From contig JARBJD010000068.1 of the NCBI GenBank assembly GCA_033064195.1, forward strand, positions 124,001 through 188,000: a DNA stretch of 64,000 bases, in the 5' to 3' direction. Under the pieces are notes generated by a model. That model was given only the letters and a program-made list of their open reading frames with translations. It ran no database searches and was not told the origin of the DNA. The stretch is from Blattamonas nauphoetae. Lineage: Eukaryota; Preaxostyla; Oxymonadida. Position 1 is the stretch's first letter. The number at the start of each line of letters is the position of its first letter. Positions 10,534-22,339 of this stretch are shown piece after piece. Position numbers and translations under genes: made by a program.

Positions 10534-12713
10534 TGAAACTCATTGTCATTCACAGAAAAACTGTCACACCTTCCGTATTAGCTGGGGATCAGTCCGGAAC
10601 TCATCCAATCAGTTCACCAGAATCAAAACCAGTTTTCACTCTCTTTCCTCATTGAATCCACTCCAACCTTCAGTCAGAAATCTCACCACTTCTGCAAGTA
10701 CTTCAGAGTGATGATGAAGCTAATATTCTTGAGACACTCCGCGAGCTGCAGAAAGTAGCTTCTGGTGTGCAATTGTGTTTCTTCATCGATTTATTGTTGT
10801 TTGTTTTGGATGTGTTTCAGAAAGTGGACCGGATAACACTTTTGACGATTGGTGTCCATTTCTGTCTCCATTGTGTTGTGGAACACATTCATCTGAACTA
10901 GTGGTCTTTTCTTTTGCACTTTTGTTCATTCCCACTTTCAGGCTGAACTGCTCAAATTGATTGATATTCTTTGTTTGTGATTTTATTTATTATGATGTTG
11001 AGTATTCGTTTCCTTTCTTTCAGATTCGAAATCACCATCGTTCGTTCGCTCATCGCTTTCGTCTGAAATCCCTTCTTTCATCATCGCCCACTTTGGAAAT
11101 TGGTCGACTTGTCCTGCATTGGAATCAGTGTGTTTCATTCTTTCATCTTCTGAATTTCTTGTCAGTGTTGTACTTGCACGGTATCGCTCTTGTTTGAACC
11201 CGAGATCGTCGACCCACTTTTTCTTCATCCCAACAACATCGACTTAATATTGGACAAAATCGGGAATTCCTCACCTCCATCAGAAGTTCTCACCACTTTA
11301 GCTCGGATTTCTCTCTTCCCTCATCACATAATCGCTTTTCTTTCTCTCTTGAGTCTTTCTCGTGTTCTCGAACGAGATCCACCTGCTCTCACTCGTCTCC
11401 CCTCACCCATCTTCCCATCATTATCCCCACACCAACAGTATTCTGGTCTCTCGTTCTTGACCGCTTTGATTCACAAATTCCGAGCTGTCTTCTCCACAGT
11501 CAGAAGAATTCTCCCAAACGATCCTTCACGCCTCCCACAATACGTCCAGCTCACAAAAGATGATCCCGTTGTTGTCACAAATTCCATTTCCTTCTTATCA
11601 TCCTCGCTGTTGTTATTTCTTTCACTGTTGAGAACATTTCCACGAATCAATGTGTGTTTTCACTCTTTTCATATTTTCTCATTCTTTCAGGTTGATTCGA
11701 AACGCCTACGAGAATTCCTTCTCTTTGTGAAACAAGCTCTCACAACGTTTCTCACCATCATTCCGAACATCGACACTCTCATCGCTTCTCTTCCCTCCGA
11801 ATCATTTCCAACCACTCCACATGTTTCTGAAAATGACCTGCAAATATCTGATTCTCTCCAAACCCTTCGAACTCTGAGTGAAGTTTTCGTGAGCAATGGA
11901 TGGGGTTTCTTCGTCGAAGTGACATGTAAAATCACTGATCCCGCCAAATCCTCCTTCCAAACAATCATCCTCGACGATCCATCCGTCCCTGACCTCATTC
12001 TCAACTCAATCAAGTTCAACCACCACAATATCAGAACACAAACATTAAATGCCATCACAAACATCATTGCTGAATTTCCGTCGATGAGGGAAAACTTCAT
12101 GACAGTGAATCTGGTTGGGAAGATGTTTGAAACTGTTGATTTTGTTTCTCTTCCTCTCTCGGAGTCCCACACTCATTTTATACTCAGCTGGTTCCTCGCT
12201 GTCATTTTCCGTCCGATAGTAGACGATAAAGTCACATTGTTTCAACAATATCGTCTCATTCGTGTCTCCGTGTTCGAGCCAGCCAAACAATTCATCACTT
12301 TCATCTTCAACAACTCGGACAATCTCGTTCTGGACGAAGAAAAGAAAGCTCAACTCGAAGATACTCTCTGCATCATGCACAATCACATCAAAAACCTGGA
12401 ACTTCGATCCGACGAGCACGAGGCCGACTTTGTGTCAGAACTCGTGAAATGGGAAACGAGAACGATGGTCGAGTTGGAGAACGAAGAGAATTTGGAGACG
12501 CTCTTTGACAACATATTTAACAGAACACGAGAATGGAATCGAAACAAACGAGAGCGGCATAAGAGACGAAAAGTGCTTTTGAGAGAAGAAGGATGGGACG
12601 ATGCGATTGAACTACGAGTGGTGGGGATTAAGGCGGACACCAATCAGGAAATTTTAGAATTTTCAATGGAATTCGCAATCGAGATGGCATTCAATGCGGT
12701 CATGTTCTTGTGA
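10534..12713 (+). CDS. Solenoid-family protein with C-terminal EEGW motif
   Basis: The main body is an open frame at 11190-12713 (507 codons) ending in TGA. Upstream exons are inferred from similarity to the truncated copy at 9076; an in-frame TGA near 10648 and unsettled exon borders leave the 5' end uncertain. 11655-11690 has a GT start and a pyrimidine-rich CAG end and may be a 39-nt intron that is also open in frame. The protein is helical, rich in Leu, Ile and Ser, with no membrane helix or signal peptide. It ends with a charged segment, RKVLLREEGWDDAIELRVVG, shared with the genes at 9076 and 44629. Function unknown; I infer a cytosolic scaffold-type repeat protein. Confidence 0.55.
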
Positions 12714-12948
12714 AGTTTGGTCGCCTGTCAAGCGGACATTCATCACACTTCAATTTCATTTCGCATATATTCACCTTTTCTCTTCCTTTTCTTCGAATGT
12801 TCAACACATTTTCCTGATAGATCGTGAAAAGTGAATTGGATCAAAAGTGTTCGAGAAAACTCACAAGTTCCTCCCAACAGATACTCCCAATTAATGCTCC
12901 AAAGATGCCACACATACTGAAGTTTGATATTTTTAATAATCCCCCCTC
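12714..12948. other. Convergent 3' flanks, copied in a transposon at 19.6 kb
   Basis: Lies between the stop of the plus-strand gene (12713) and the stop of the minus-strand beta-helix remnant (12949). Bases from about 12757 to 12953 are clearly similar to 19590-19790 inside the 671-bp element at 19183-19853; the first 28 or so bases are identical. The similarity ends close to the stop codon of the beta-helix remnant. Confidence 0.55.
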
Positions 12949-13146
12949 TCAGAGCATCTTCATCGCACATATTCGGTCGTCTGTCTGTTCTTCCAACTCC
13001 TTCAGCGACGCTTCAGCTCTGTTCTTCCGGCGGTTCACCAGAACGAGAACCACAATGATCACGACGAGGGCAACGAGGAGAGAGGCAATCAGGGGAATCA
13101 GCCAGCTCAGAAGTTTCTGGACTGGGGACATCGATTTCTTTGCTGT
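12949..13146 (-). pseudogene. C-terminal remnant of a beta-helix membrane protein
   Basis: Encodes KKSMSPVQKLLSWLIPLIAS followed by a Val/Leu-rich membrane helix, a basic stop-transfer NRRKNR and a short cytoplasmic tail ending in MKML and TGA. The first part matches the membrane region of the receptor at 22.2 kb (KKSLSAEMKQMLSWLIPLVA). An in-frame TGA lies just upstream, and I see no beta-helix coding in the next 700 bases, so this is a tail fragment or the last exon of a gene whose body has been lost. Confidence 0.6.
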
Positions 13147-13916
13147 TTGATTTCATTGGAATTGTACTTTCAAAGGTTGAGATGAACTCAGTGTCAAAAC
13201 TCCATAGATTTCAGAAGTTTACATTGTTGGTTGACACAATTATTTAGAGGGCAAACAAAATATTTCCAGACATCAGTGCAAATCTGTCTTTCTAATGAAA
13301 GTCGTCTCCACTCGCGTTGATAAACCGGAGTGGATGGAACTTTGAGAGCCAAAATTGGATATGTGAACCGAGTTGAACCTCGTCAAATCTATGTATCACT
13401 GTTCGACAAGCTCCCCTCGGACTTCTTGAAATTTGGACGATCTGTTTTGAATCGAGTCTAGTAAAGTCAGATGGGTTTGTTCTTCGGATTTCCAAACGAT
13501 GTGTTTTTTCTGACTCTCTATCAAAAATTTAGGTTTGATTTCATGATCTGTCTCTTCTATTGTCTTCTTTTATCAAGTATAGGACACCGCTTTCTGATTC
13601 CTTGAAAATACGCTCTTTTCTTCCTCCACGACTGGATCATCATTTTTCGCAAGCTGGTTGTACAAGACCCTTGAATGCGCCCAGCACACTATGTCTTCTG
13701 TGAGTTGTTCCGGTATCGTCCTTTGTTGTCTTCTTTTTTCCAATCGAATACTCTCCTCATTCTCTCAGCACACGATCACGAAGAAAGTTGAAGAATGTGC
13801 CCAACAATGACACACAAATCTTTATATGGAATTTTGACTGAAAATTTTGAAAGATAATCGAATGTCGACACATGAGACAGACGGAGGTTTGACACTTTTT
13901 TTATTTTCGATGAAAA
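13147..13916. other. Gene-poor interval
   Basis: Only one short minus-strand frame (13292-13495) without recognisable features. No inverted repeats or RNA genes seen. Confidence 0.4.
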
Positions 13917-16723
13917 ATGCAATTCTACAGTTTCAGGTTTGACGTGACGAGTTACAAATTCCTCAACAGTCCGACCGACTGTATTTCAGGTTCATTAATA
14001 GTGTTCTCCAACAATTCGCTGAAAACATTGATCTCCCAAGTTCCATATGGGATCCAAGTGACTTGGTTGCCCAGATTCTTGACATATATCTCCCACGAAC
14101 ACATTCTTCGTTATTCGCAATGATCTGGGGTCACCCGTCCTCCTTTTCAATCAAAAATTCGATCAACACCGTAATAATGCAAAATGAACAACTTCTTTCT
14201 CTTCAACCAGACACTGAAATCCTCGAATATAACCTCACCAAAGCCTTCGATCAAGAAAGAGTCTGGTTCACCCTTGTTATCCAAGCCCATCGTGATGAAT
14301 GGCATTTTTCCGATTTTCTAACTGTTTTGCAACAATTATCAGAAGATGACTCCAACACAGTGTGCTTCCCTTTCCTTCTGAATTCTCGCTTTTGAAACAG
14401 AACGATCTCACATTTCTGAACAAGCCGTGTTTCTCGTCAGCGATGAACTTGATCACCGAAATCTGTCAGAGCATTCTGAACAATCCAGACACTCATCCAC
14501 CTCCTCCATCACCACTGAATGACAAAGATCGTCCATCATCTCTGGTGTTCATGGAAGCGAGTCATCTATCGACATCACTTCACGACGAATCAACTCATCA
14601 CTCAACACAAAATCCCTCCCTGTACTCACCGGTCAGCTCGCCCTCGACACTCGATTCTGAAAACACACATCTTTCCACCCAAATATCTGATCTTCCCTCA
14701 CTCGAAAACGACAAGAGCGACATCGACATTGAGAACAACACAGTTAATCTCGAAACGCCAAAATCTCCAACTACGAAAAGAAAGGACAATTATTTGAAGA
14801 TTCTGACCTTGATTCATGATATCAGATCGCAACGAACCGACACTGGCGAGACAGATTGGAATCAGACACCCTCATTCGATTCTGACGAGGTCGATCCAAC
14901 CGAAGGAGTCACTCGTGATCACTTCGACCACACCATCTTCGAGTTTGACCTTCCTTTTTTCATTGTTTGATTAGTTTGGTGGACCAACTTAAGATTCTTC
15001 TTCTGCTCAACGAATGCAACGCGATTTTCGAACAAACAGGCAATCTCAACCATCTCACACTCACACCCCAATATCTCACCAAACTCTCTCTCTTCATTCT
15101 CTCTGAAACTGGGGCCTTTGGAGAATATGCTGTCGTTCATCTCAATGTTCTCCTCTCTGCCGTCGTTGATCCTCATGAAATCATCTCAACAGTGTTTCCT
15201 CTCCTCCGAAACGCCTTCCATCGAACAAGGGAACGACTATAACCCATCAAGCAAATCGACTAAAACCCATCAAGTCTCAAACTCTTTCTGTATTGCAAGA
15301 CATTTTGACGACGACACTTCTGAGTGTTCACTGCAGAGACATTCTGAGTTAGTTGAGATGAGAGGCTTCCTCGCGCTGGCAGTGAGACACAGCAATAGAG
15401 GACTGGTCGAGCAGGAACGAAGGCGAGAGTGAGAGAGTGAAGTTGAGATTGTCGGAATACAAGCCCGGCGACTCCACTTCCAAAATGTGCACAATGTCGA
15501 GTGGCACAGTCCTCTCCTTCCATCACAAATCCCTTCCACACCCCATTCCACCATTGTCCACAGCAGATTCGTCGACGCGAGAACACGACTCCAAATCGAG
15601 CATCAGAAGACGCATAAGGCGAGGTTGGTGTGGTTGGAGTGGGTGGAGACAGTGGACCGACGCCTGTGTTGCTGTGCCGTCCTCGTTGGGCGATCACTGC
15701 GTCTGTTCCGTCTGCCGAGAACGAGACCCTGCGAACGAGGACGACGAGAAGGACGACGACGATGGGTTGGAGAGCATCGACGGCTCATTCGACTCTCCGA
15801 CTCTTGTCCACTTCTCCTCGTCCTCACCATTCGCCTTCTCTTTCACTTTCACGCTCGCCTCGTCAGATGGAAGAACAGCGAATGGAGGCGAGTGCGTTGG
15901 GTTGGGTGGGTTGAGGAAACTTGATGGGTTTTAGTCGATTTGCTTGATGGGTTATAGTCGGTCCCATCGAACAAACGAAAATGCATGTTGTTCCTGTCTC
16001 TCATCACCGAACTGGCCTCTCATTCTCTCCACACAGCATCAGTCGCTTCACTTCATCGCTGGTTCATGATCCTCCTTCAACTCTATTTGAATCCCAGCCA
16101 AAAAACGGACGACTTCCAATCAGTCGTGTGGGTGTTGATGACTCTGTGTTTGTCCCAACTCCAATTCAGACTTCCTCCCTTAGCCTTCCGTGCTCTGTTT
16201 GGAGAAGTAATTGACAACCTTCTGACACTTCTTCCCAGAAGGACTATGGCTACTTTGGGCGATGGCTCGGAGATGTTGTCCTCGATGGCTTCTGTTACAG
16301 AACTCTGCTATTCCAAAGGTTTGTCTCTTGTTTCGTCTCAATTGAGTTTTAGATACTTTCAACCGTCTCATGGAAGGTAGTGGACAGATGAGCGTTTATA
16401 GTGGAGTGTTCTTTAATCTCGGGTCTGTTCTTCTTGTTCCGTCATCTTCTCTATCTCCCAGTTCTCCCATCCCAGCGAATCGAAATGCGGCTCTGGTGCT
16501 TCTGTCGAAAGTGTGCGAATTGGCCACTTTTGGAATGGTAGTTGACTTGTGCCGATTTGGAGTTGTGGAGTGTGTGATTATGGGAGTCGAGGCGAGTTCG
16601 AGTTTGGAGGATTACGAAATGGGAATCTCGATTTTGGGATCGATTCTGCACACACTCGCATTCTCCAAATCAATCGACGAGATGGCCTCGTTTGACTTCT
16701 CAGCTCTTTTGGACCAGTTTTGA
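13917..16723 (+). CDS. Multi-exon helical protein gene with insertion
   Basis: Plus-strand coding-like blocks at 14063-14395, 14362-14970, 14967-15228, 15975-16380 and 16370-16723 read as helical, Leu-rich protein with a Ser/Pro/Thr-rich low-complexity middle (14460-14780). Block ends coincide with pyrimidine-rich tracts, so short introns are likely, but I could not fix every border. The 735-bp element at 15229-15963 interrupts it; its target duplication CATCGAACAA lies in coding sequence on both sides. The frame across the insertion is off by one, so a small indel or an intron must be involved. No signal peptide or membrane helix. I do not recognise the family; it resembles the neighbouring solenoid-like genes in composition. 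Confidence 0.45.
15229..15963. mobile_element. 735-bp Mutator-like non-autonomous element
   Basis: Inverted repeats of about 40 bases beginning near CGACTATAACCCATCAAGC on both sides; they are almost identical. The flanking duplication is CATCGAACAA (15219-15228 and 15965-15974), 11 bases if the preceding C is counted. A 9-11-bp duplication is the usual mark of Mutator-like elements. The interior is GC-richer than its surroundings and open in several frames, typical of captured coding sequence, but I could not name a source gene. Confidence 0.7.
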
Positions 16724-17863
16724 GGGATTCAAGTTAAATCAGGAGAACTGCTGGACGACATTGGAGAGAGAAGATTAGATTGAAAGGACACACAGCCGAC
16801 ATCGCTGCAACTGATTCAGGAAAACTAAACAACAGAGGTCCCTTCGCTCTTCGCTCTCCACCATCTCCCGCTAACCATCTTGTTTTTCTCATTTTCAACC
16901 CCACTCTTTGGACCAATTGTTTTCGAACCGTGATTGTTTTATTCGTAACTGTCGATTTGTCTCAATATTTTTGAAAGTAAACATCGGTTTCACTGCTCTT
17001 CTTACCAAATTTTAGCTCTTATCCTTCCAGACACCACTTTCTCTCATCATATGACAGGGCTTGAAGGTATCTACAGGTTGTTTGTTTTCATCCTCTTCTC
17101 ACCGAATGACGTTCTTCTCTCAAAGTTGTCTTCATTCATCCAACTTCCTCCAAATGGACGAAAACAAGACTCTGTTCCAACAATTCATCAGTTTGACATA
17201 ATTTTGTTCATTTTTGACTTCCAATTCCATTCAGATCACTCGAAAAAGATGCCATCTTTGACCATCTCCCAAATACTCGAACCTGGTGCTAACTTGGTTC
17301 TCAGAGCCACGAAACAGTACCAATCATCACATTACAGTCGGTATGAGATTCATTCTCTCACAATATTCCAGGCGGAACATGAATATAGATTCAGAAAAGA
17401 AGATCGCATCGAAGGTATCTATATGGATGATTGAATAGGATCTCTTTCAGAAATTGGAATATGTGTCCTTGTTTTGGACAAATGATGAACCTCATATAAT
17501 AATTGAAGCTATATGTGCCGAGATCTTCAATGGGATCATTTCCTCCGTTTTTTCAAGACATAGGCAGAAATTTCGATTTTCCATAACCGAACACACTTTT
17601 TGGAAGCATTTCACTATCCACACTTAAGTAAATACTGAAAAGTGACAAAAAGTGTGACAAACTGGGGTTTTCAGAAACCATCGTTTATGAACGCGATCGA
17701 AGTTCAATGTCGAAACTAACCCCTTTTCCGTCATATATACGTGTTTTCAAGAATTTGGAGAAAAATAAAAAAAGTGAAACCATCCATAGTGAAATGTTGC
17801 TTTTCAAAAATAGTTGGACATTTGATGAAGTTAAAATTGATCACTGAAGAGGGAAGTGGAGAA
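16724..17863. other. Intergenic region upstream of the receptor gene
   Basis: Contains a 127-codon plus-strand frame at 17051-17434 with no recognisable features and no start support; I do not call it a gene. At 17643-17705 the pieces GTGACAAAAAGTGTG and GAACGCGATCGAA occur in the same order and roughly the same spacing as at 21520-21575 inside the element 20842-21699. Confidence 0.4.
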
Positions 17864-19182
17864 ATGTGAGGTCTCAGAAGAGAGATCACACTCTCGCTTC
17901 TTCTCTGCCTTTCACAATCCATTGTCACCGCGACTTCCGAAACAACCCGTCCAACAAAGCTGAAAAAACTTCTGGACACCGTATCAAACACTCATGATCC
18001 AAAAAAGAATGGAATTCTCCTTACATGGATTCCTGAAGGAACATATGTTGGAAACAACATCGAAGTTATTGGAAGGTGTCTTGAATTGTCGGGAGAACGA
18101 TCAGAACAAAGACAATCTCCAGGAACACACATTATCACGCAATGTGGGCCTAAAAGCAACAGAAATGAAGAAGACATGATTTTCCACACTCGTGAGAATT
18201 GCATATTCTCATTGACCAACTCCACTCTGTTGATGAAATGGATCCACTTTTCGCTGATCGATAATTCACGCAACCCAAGACAAGAGAAGAACACCGCACT
18301 TGCGACAAGACTAGCAATTGTTTCAAGCAGCATGCTAACGGTATCTGAAAGTAAAATTGAACTTCCACCATGGACAAGTGCGATTTTGATTTCTTCGTCG
18401 ACATTCGAGAAATCAGGAACAGAATCATCAGTTGTGGTGCAAAAATGTTCGATTTCGAATGATGTTGAGGAGCTGCACGGCATTGTTGAAACATCAGCAT
18501 TTCCAGACATGGGAGGGTCAGTTTCGGTGTCGATTATTGGATGTTCATTCAACTCTCAGCGGATTCTGGGAAAAGATGGGATTAGCCTCTCACTGACACG
18601 ATCAGCTCGAAAGAATGAAGAAGATGTTGGAACCATCTCGTCATCGCTGATTGGTTGCTCATTTGTGAACATGAGTTCGATTGACACTTCTCGCCAGCCA
18701 AACCTTCCACATCTGAACCAGAAGATGTTGGGATGTGTTGTGTCATTGACAAGCTCACATTTATCGGGATCGACGATTCGAGACGTGAACAATGGAGGCT
18801 CCTTTCTATGCTCAAATTCTTCTTTCTCCTCACTCATCTCCTCCCCCAACACAGACACCGACTCATCCGAACCCACTGTCACCCTTCCTGGCAAATCCAC
18901 TCCAGACGCCTTCGAGGAAGACCAAATCTACTCCTTCGACAACACCAGCGGCAACCACGAAACTTCAGCCATTTTCTCGAACTGCCACTTCTCTGGTGCC
19001 AACTATGCTCAGAACGACCGTCCACTCACATTCAACGAATACCCAGGCACGATCTCCATCATCTCCTGCTCCTTCACCAACATTGATCTCCATTACCTGA
19101 CACCTGCTGCTGTGTTTGTCGTCGTCAAAGAACAGTTCAATCACACTTGTCTCTCAATGTTGTCGTCGAACTTCACGAACTG

Positions 19183-19853
19183 GGCATGTATTACCCCTGT
19201 AGGTTATCGGAACCCTGTAGGTTGTGGGAACTCTGTAGGTTGCGAAAAGGAACCCTGTAGGTTGTGAAAGGAACCCTATAGGTTGTTTTGGAACTATGTA
19301 GGTTGTGACTCAACACTGTATTCTCGACTCATTCCACTCTTTGAAGTGCACAAGAGACCAAAATGGGATTCATTCGTCCTTCTTCATGTGATTTTGAATT
19401 ATGCTCAGAATTACACTCTATTCAGCTTTTATTCCTTTCATATTCTCATTCTTTTGCCATATCACCCTCAAAAAGGCAACTCAATTGTTTGTTAAACTCA
19501 TAGCAGGTCGAGATCCTCGATCAAGACCACAACAACAAAATCAGAGATTGTCGAATCAAACGGACACAATCGGCACTATCCTCTTTTCATTTCGCATATA
19601 TTCACCTTTTCTCTTCCATTTTTATGAATATTCAACACATTAACCCGATAGATCGTGAATAGTGTGTTTGATCAAAAGTGTTTGGGAAAGTTCACAATTT
19701 CCTCCGAACCGATTTACAAAAGAAATCAGAAAACGAGGCAACACAATCAGAGGTTTGTTGTTTTCCATAATGCCCCCTCTATGCATACCTCTCTTTCACA
19801 CACTTGCTCCACAACCTACAGGGTTCTGATAGCCTACAGGGGTAATACATGCC
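19183..19853. mobile_element. 671-bp hAT-like MITE with 8-bp duplication
   Basis: Terminal inverted repeats GGCATGTATTACCCCTGTAG and complement, with subterminal repeats of a GAACCCTGTAGGTTGTG unit. Exact 8-bp target duplication ACGAACTG at 19175-19182 and 19854-19861. Removing the element and one duplicate restores the host frame (NFTNCSSVWLGGAVF). Bases 19590-19790 resemble the 3' flank of the beta-helix remnant at 12757-12953. No transposase. Confidence 0.85.
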
Positions 19854-20841
19854 ACGAACTGTTCGTCCGTGTGGCTTGGTGGAGCGGTATTTGCTTCTGT
19901 TGTGGATGATGTGTTCAATACTTCAAGTCACTTCGACAACTGCTCGACAGGCGCAGACCCTTGGGGGCTGGGAGGAACCATCCATCTTTCCGGAGACTTG
20001 CAGGAAGGGCACGCTCATGGGAAGCAGTTGAGTGTGGTTGATTGTATCCTGACCGACTGCACCGCAATCGACAGAGGAGCTGGCGTGTATCATCACAGCC
20101 ACTTCGATCTCTCCATTGTCAGCACGACGTTTGAGCGCTGTGCGTGCTTCCGCGACTCCGCAGTCTCCGTTGGCGGAGCTATTTATTGCGACGTTGCTGA
20201 GCAGGAAACACTGACCGTGGAAGGGACTCAGTTCATCGAATGCACGTCTGAACATGCCGGAGGAGCGATATTCTGTCGAGCCCCACAATTCATCAACATC
20301 TCCGACACTGTCTTCAAGAACTGCCACTCGGGAACGACTGGTGCGATCTGCATCATCCCCTGTAGTGATGATGTTCGTCTTACGTTGTTACGTGTGTTCT
20401 TTGTTGGGAATTCGATTGGTGGAGATACAACTTTCTTCATGATGTCACTTGGATATGACGATAATACGACGAAGTTCCCTGATATCGCAATCATACGTAC
20501 CGACTACGGTGTCTCACCCAAACTCACTTTTGACGATAGTTTCACCACAACCATCCCTGACCCATCTGGAATGTTCTTGAGAACGTATGATCCAGAATCG
20601 GGAGAACGAAGTACTGGACGGTCTTTCGATGCCGAGTTCAACAAGATTGGTCCGCTTCTGACAGCGATACCGACTGCGAGTGTGAACGAGGAGACAGGAA
20701 AGATTGAGTTGGAGATTCATGGGAAGACACCACCGATCTCGCAAGAATATGAAGTGACAGTGACAGAAGATGCAGTTGGAACAACCACCACATTCAGAAT
20801 GTTGTTCTCGGATGGTACAGGTACTCTCGTCTCTCCATCTG

Positions 20842-21699
20842 GGCGATTCTAAATGAAAGGTCGCCTCCGTTTTATCTCCATCCCCACTCTATATATCGTA
20901 AAGAAAACAGCAGAGTTCACATAAACATCCTCTCTCTCCCCGTTTAAGGTTTGAATTACCAGATTTTCCCATTTTCACTCACTTTTTTCCAGATTCCAAG
21001 TTCAGGTGACTCCTTCTTCATCACACGGTATTCATTTGTCAGATTCGTGATTGAACCGACCTAATACCGTGCATTACATGTGATTCTCCTGGTTTGTGTC
21101 ATATATTTCGTTCACACTGACAGACACTCAGCACTTTTTTGAGGCGAGACAGATTGTTTCTCACAGCCAGAAGACAATCTGTACACTTGCACTGTGTGAT
21201 ATTTTCTCCAGTTTTCACTCGCGATCGGAACTTTTTTCACAAATTTCTCGTCTTATAGATCACAAACGGGCACTGACTCTTTGTTCGCCCTACTCTTCCT
21301 CTAATTCCCATCAAATACCGTTTTGAATCAAGAGATACCTCAAAGCACCTCTGTTAGACATGTTCCGCCAATCTTGAAGACTAAATTCATCATGATTGTT
21401 GATTTTGCCATTCAGAACTTTTCGTGTCTTTTTCTACAATAGATGTCTTTGTGTTGGTTCTCTCACACAGAATGAGCGTTTTATGTAGTTTTCCATCGTT
21501 TCTCTGTTTTCGAACAGATTCTGTGACAAAAAGTGTGCACTATTGTCTTCAACAAAAAAGGACGATATCGAACGCGATCGAACTTAAAATTCAATAATTT
21601 CCCTATTTCTTGTCTACTGAAATAAAGAACGGTAATTGGGCAAAAAATGAATTTTTGGGACGCACATTAGTGTTTTGCGACCTTTCAAAGAGAATCGCC
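20842..21699. mobile_element. 858-bp inverted-repeat element in the receptor gene
   Basis: Ends GGCGATTCTAAATGAAAGGTCGC and TGCGACCTTTCAAAGAGAATCGCC form imperfect inverted repeats. Flanking duplication CATCTG (20836-20841 and 21700-21705). Removing it restores the host frame (LVSPSEDRLKFNTGY). It encodes no protein I recognise. Its interior near 21520-21575 shares motifs in order with the promoter side of the receptor gene. Confidence 0.75.
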
Positions 21700-22339
21700 C
21701 ATCTGAAGACCGTCTGAAATTCAACACTGGTTACACCATCACTTCGATTGTGGGAGTTGTTGATACATCCTCTTCTTCAACAACAACCAATGCCATCACA
21801 GTGCCTATTGCAGCGTGGCCATTCAACCTTGCCGCGACCCCAAATTAGCGTTTGTTGTTCTTCACTTCGACAAGGAAGTGTGGGGAATGAACGAGTTTGT
21901 TGTGGTGGAAGAAGGAAAGGACGTGACACTGACCATCAACACTGAAAGCAGCTCGAAATCAGGAACGACGAAGGAGTTCAAAGTGTTTGGAGATGGGAAG
22001 CTGCTGACACACGACACGACATACACAATCAAATCGATTCTTCGAGATCCAGAATCAGACTCGCCGATTGTGCAGATGACCCAGACAATCACATTCCATA
22101 TCCCCAAATCGCCGTATGTTCCTCCCAAAGAACCAGAGCCGGAAGATCCCGAGGATCCGACAGAACCAGAAGAACCGATTGAACCAGAAGATCCGAAAGA
22201 CAAGAAGTCACTGTCGGCAGAAATGAAACAAATGTTGAGCTGGCTGATTCCGTTGGTTGCGTGTCTGCTGGTTGCACTGGTGTTTGCGATCGTGATCATC
22301 GTTCTGCTTCGTCGACGACAGAAGAAGAATGGTTTAGTA

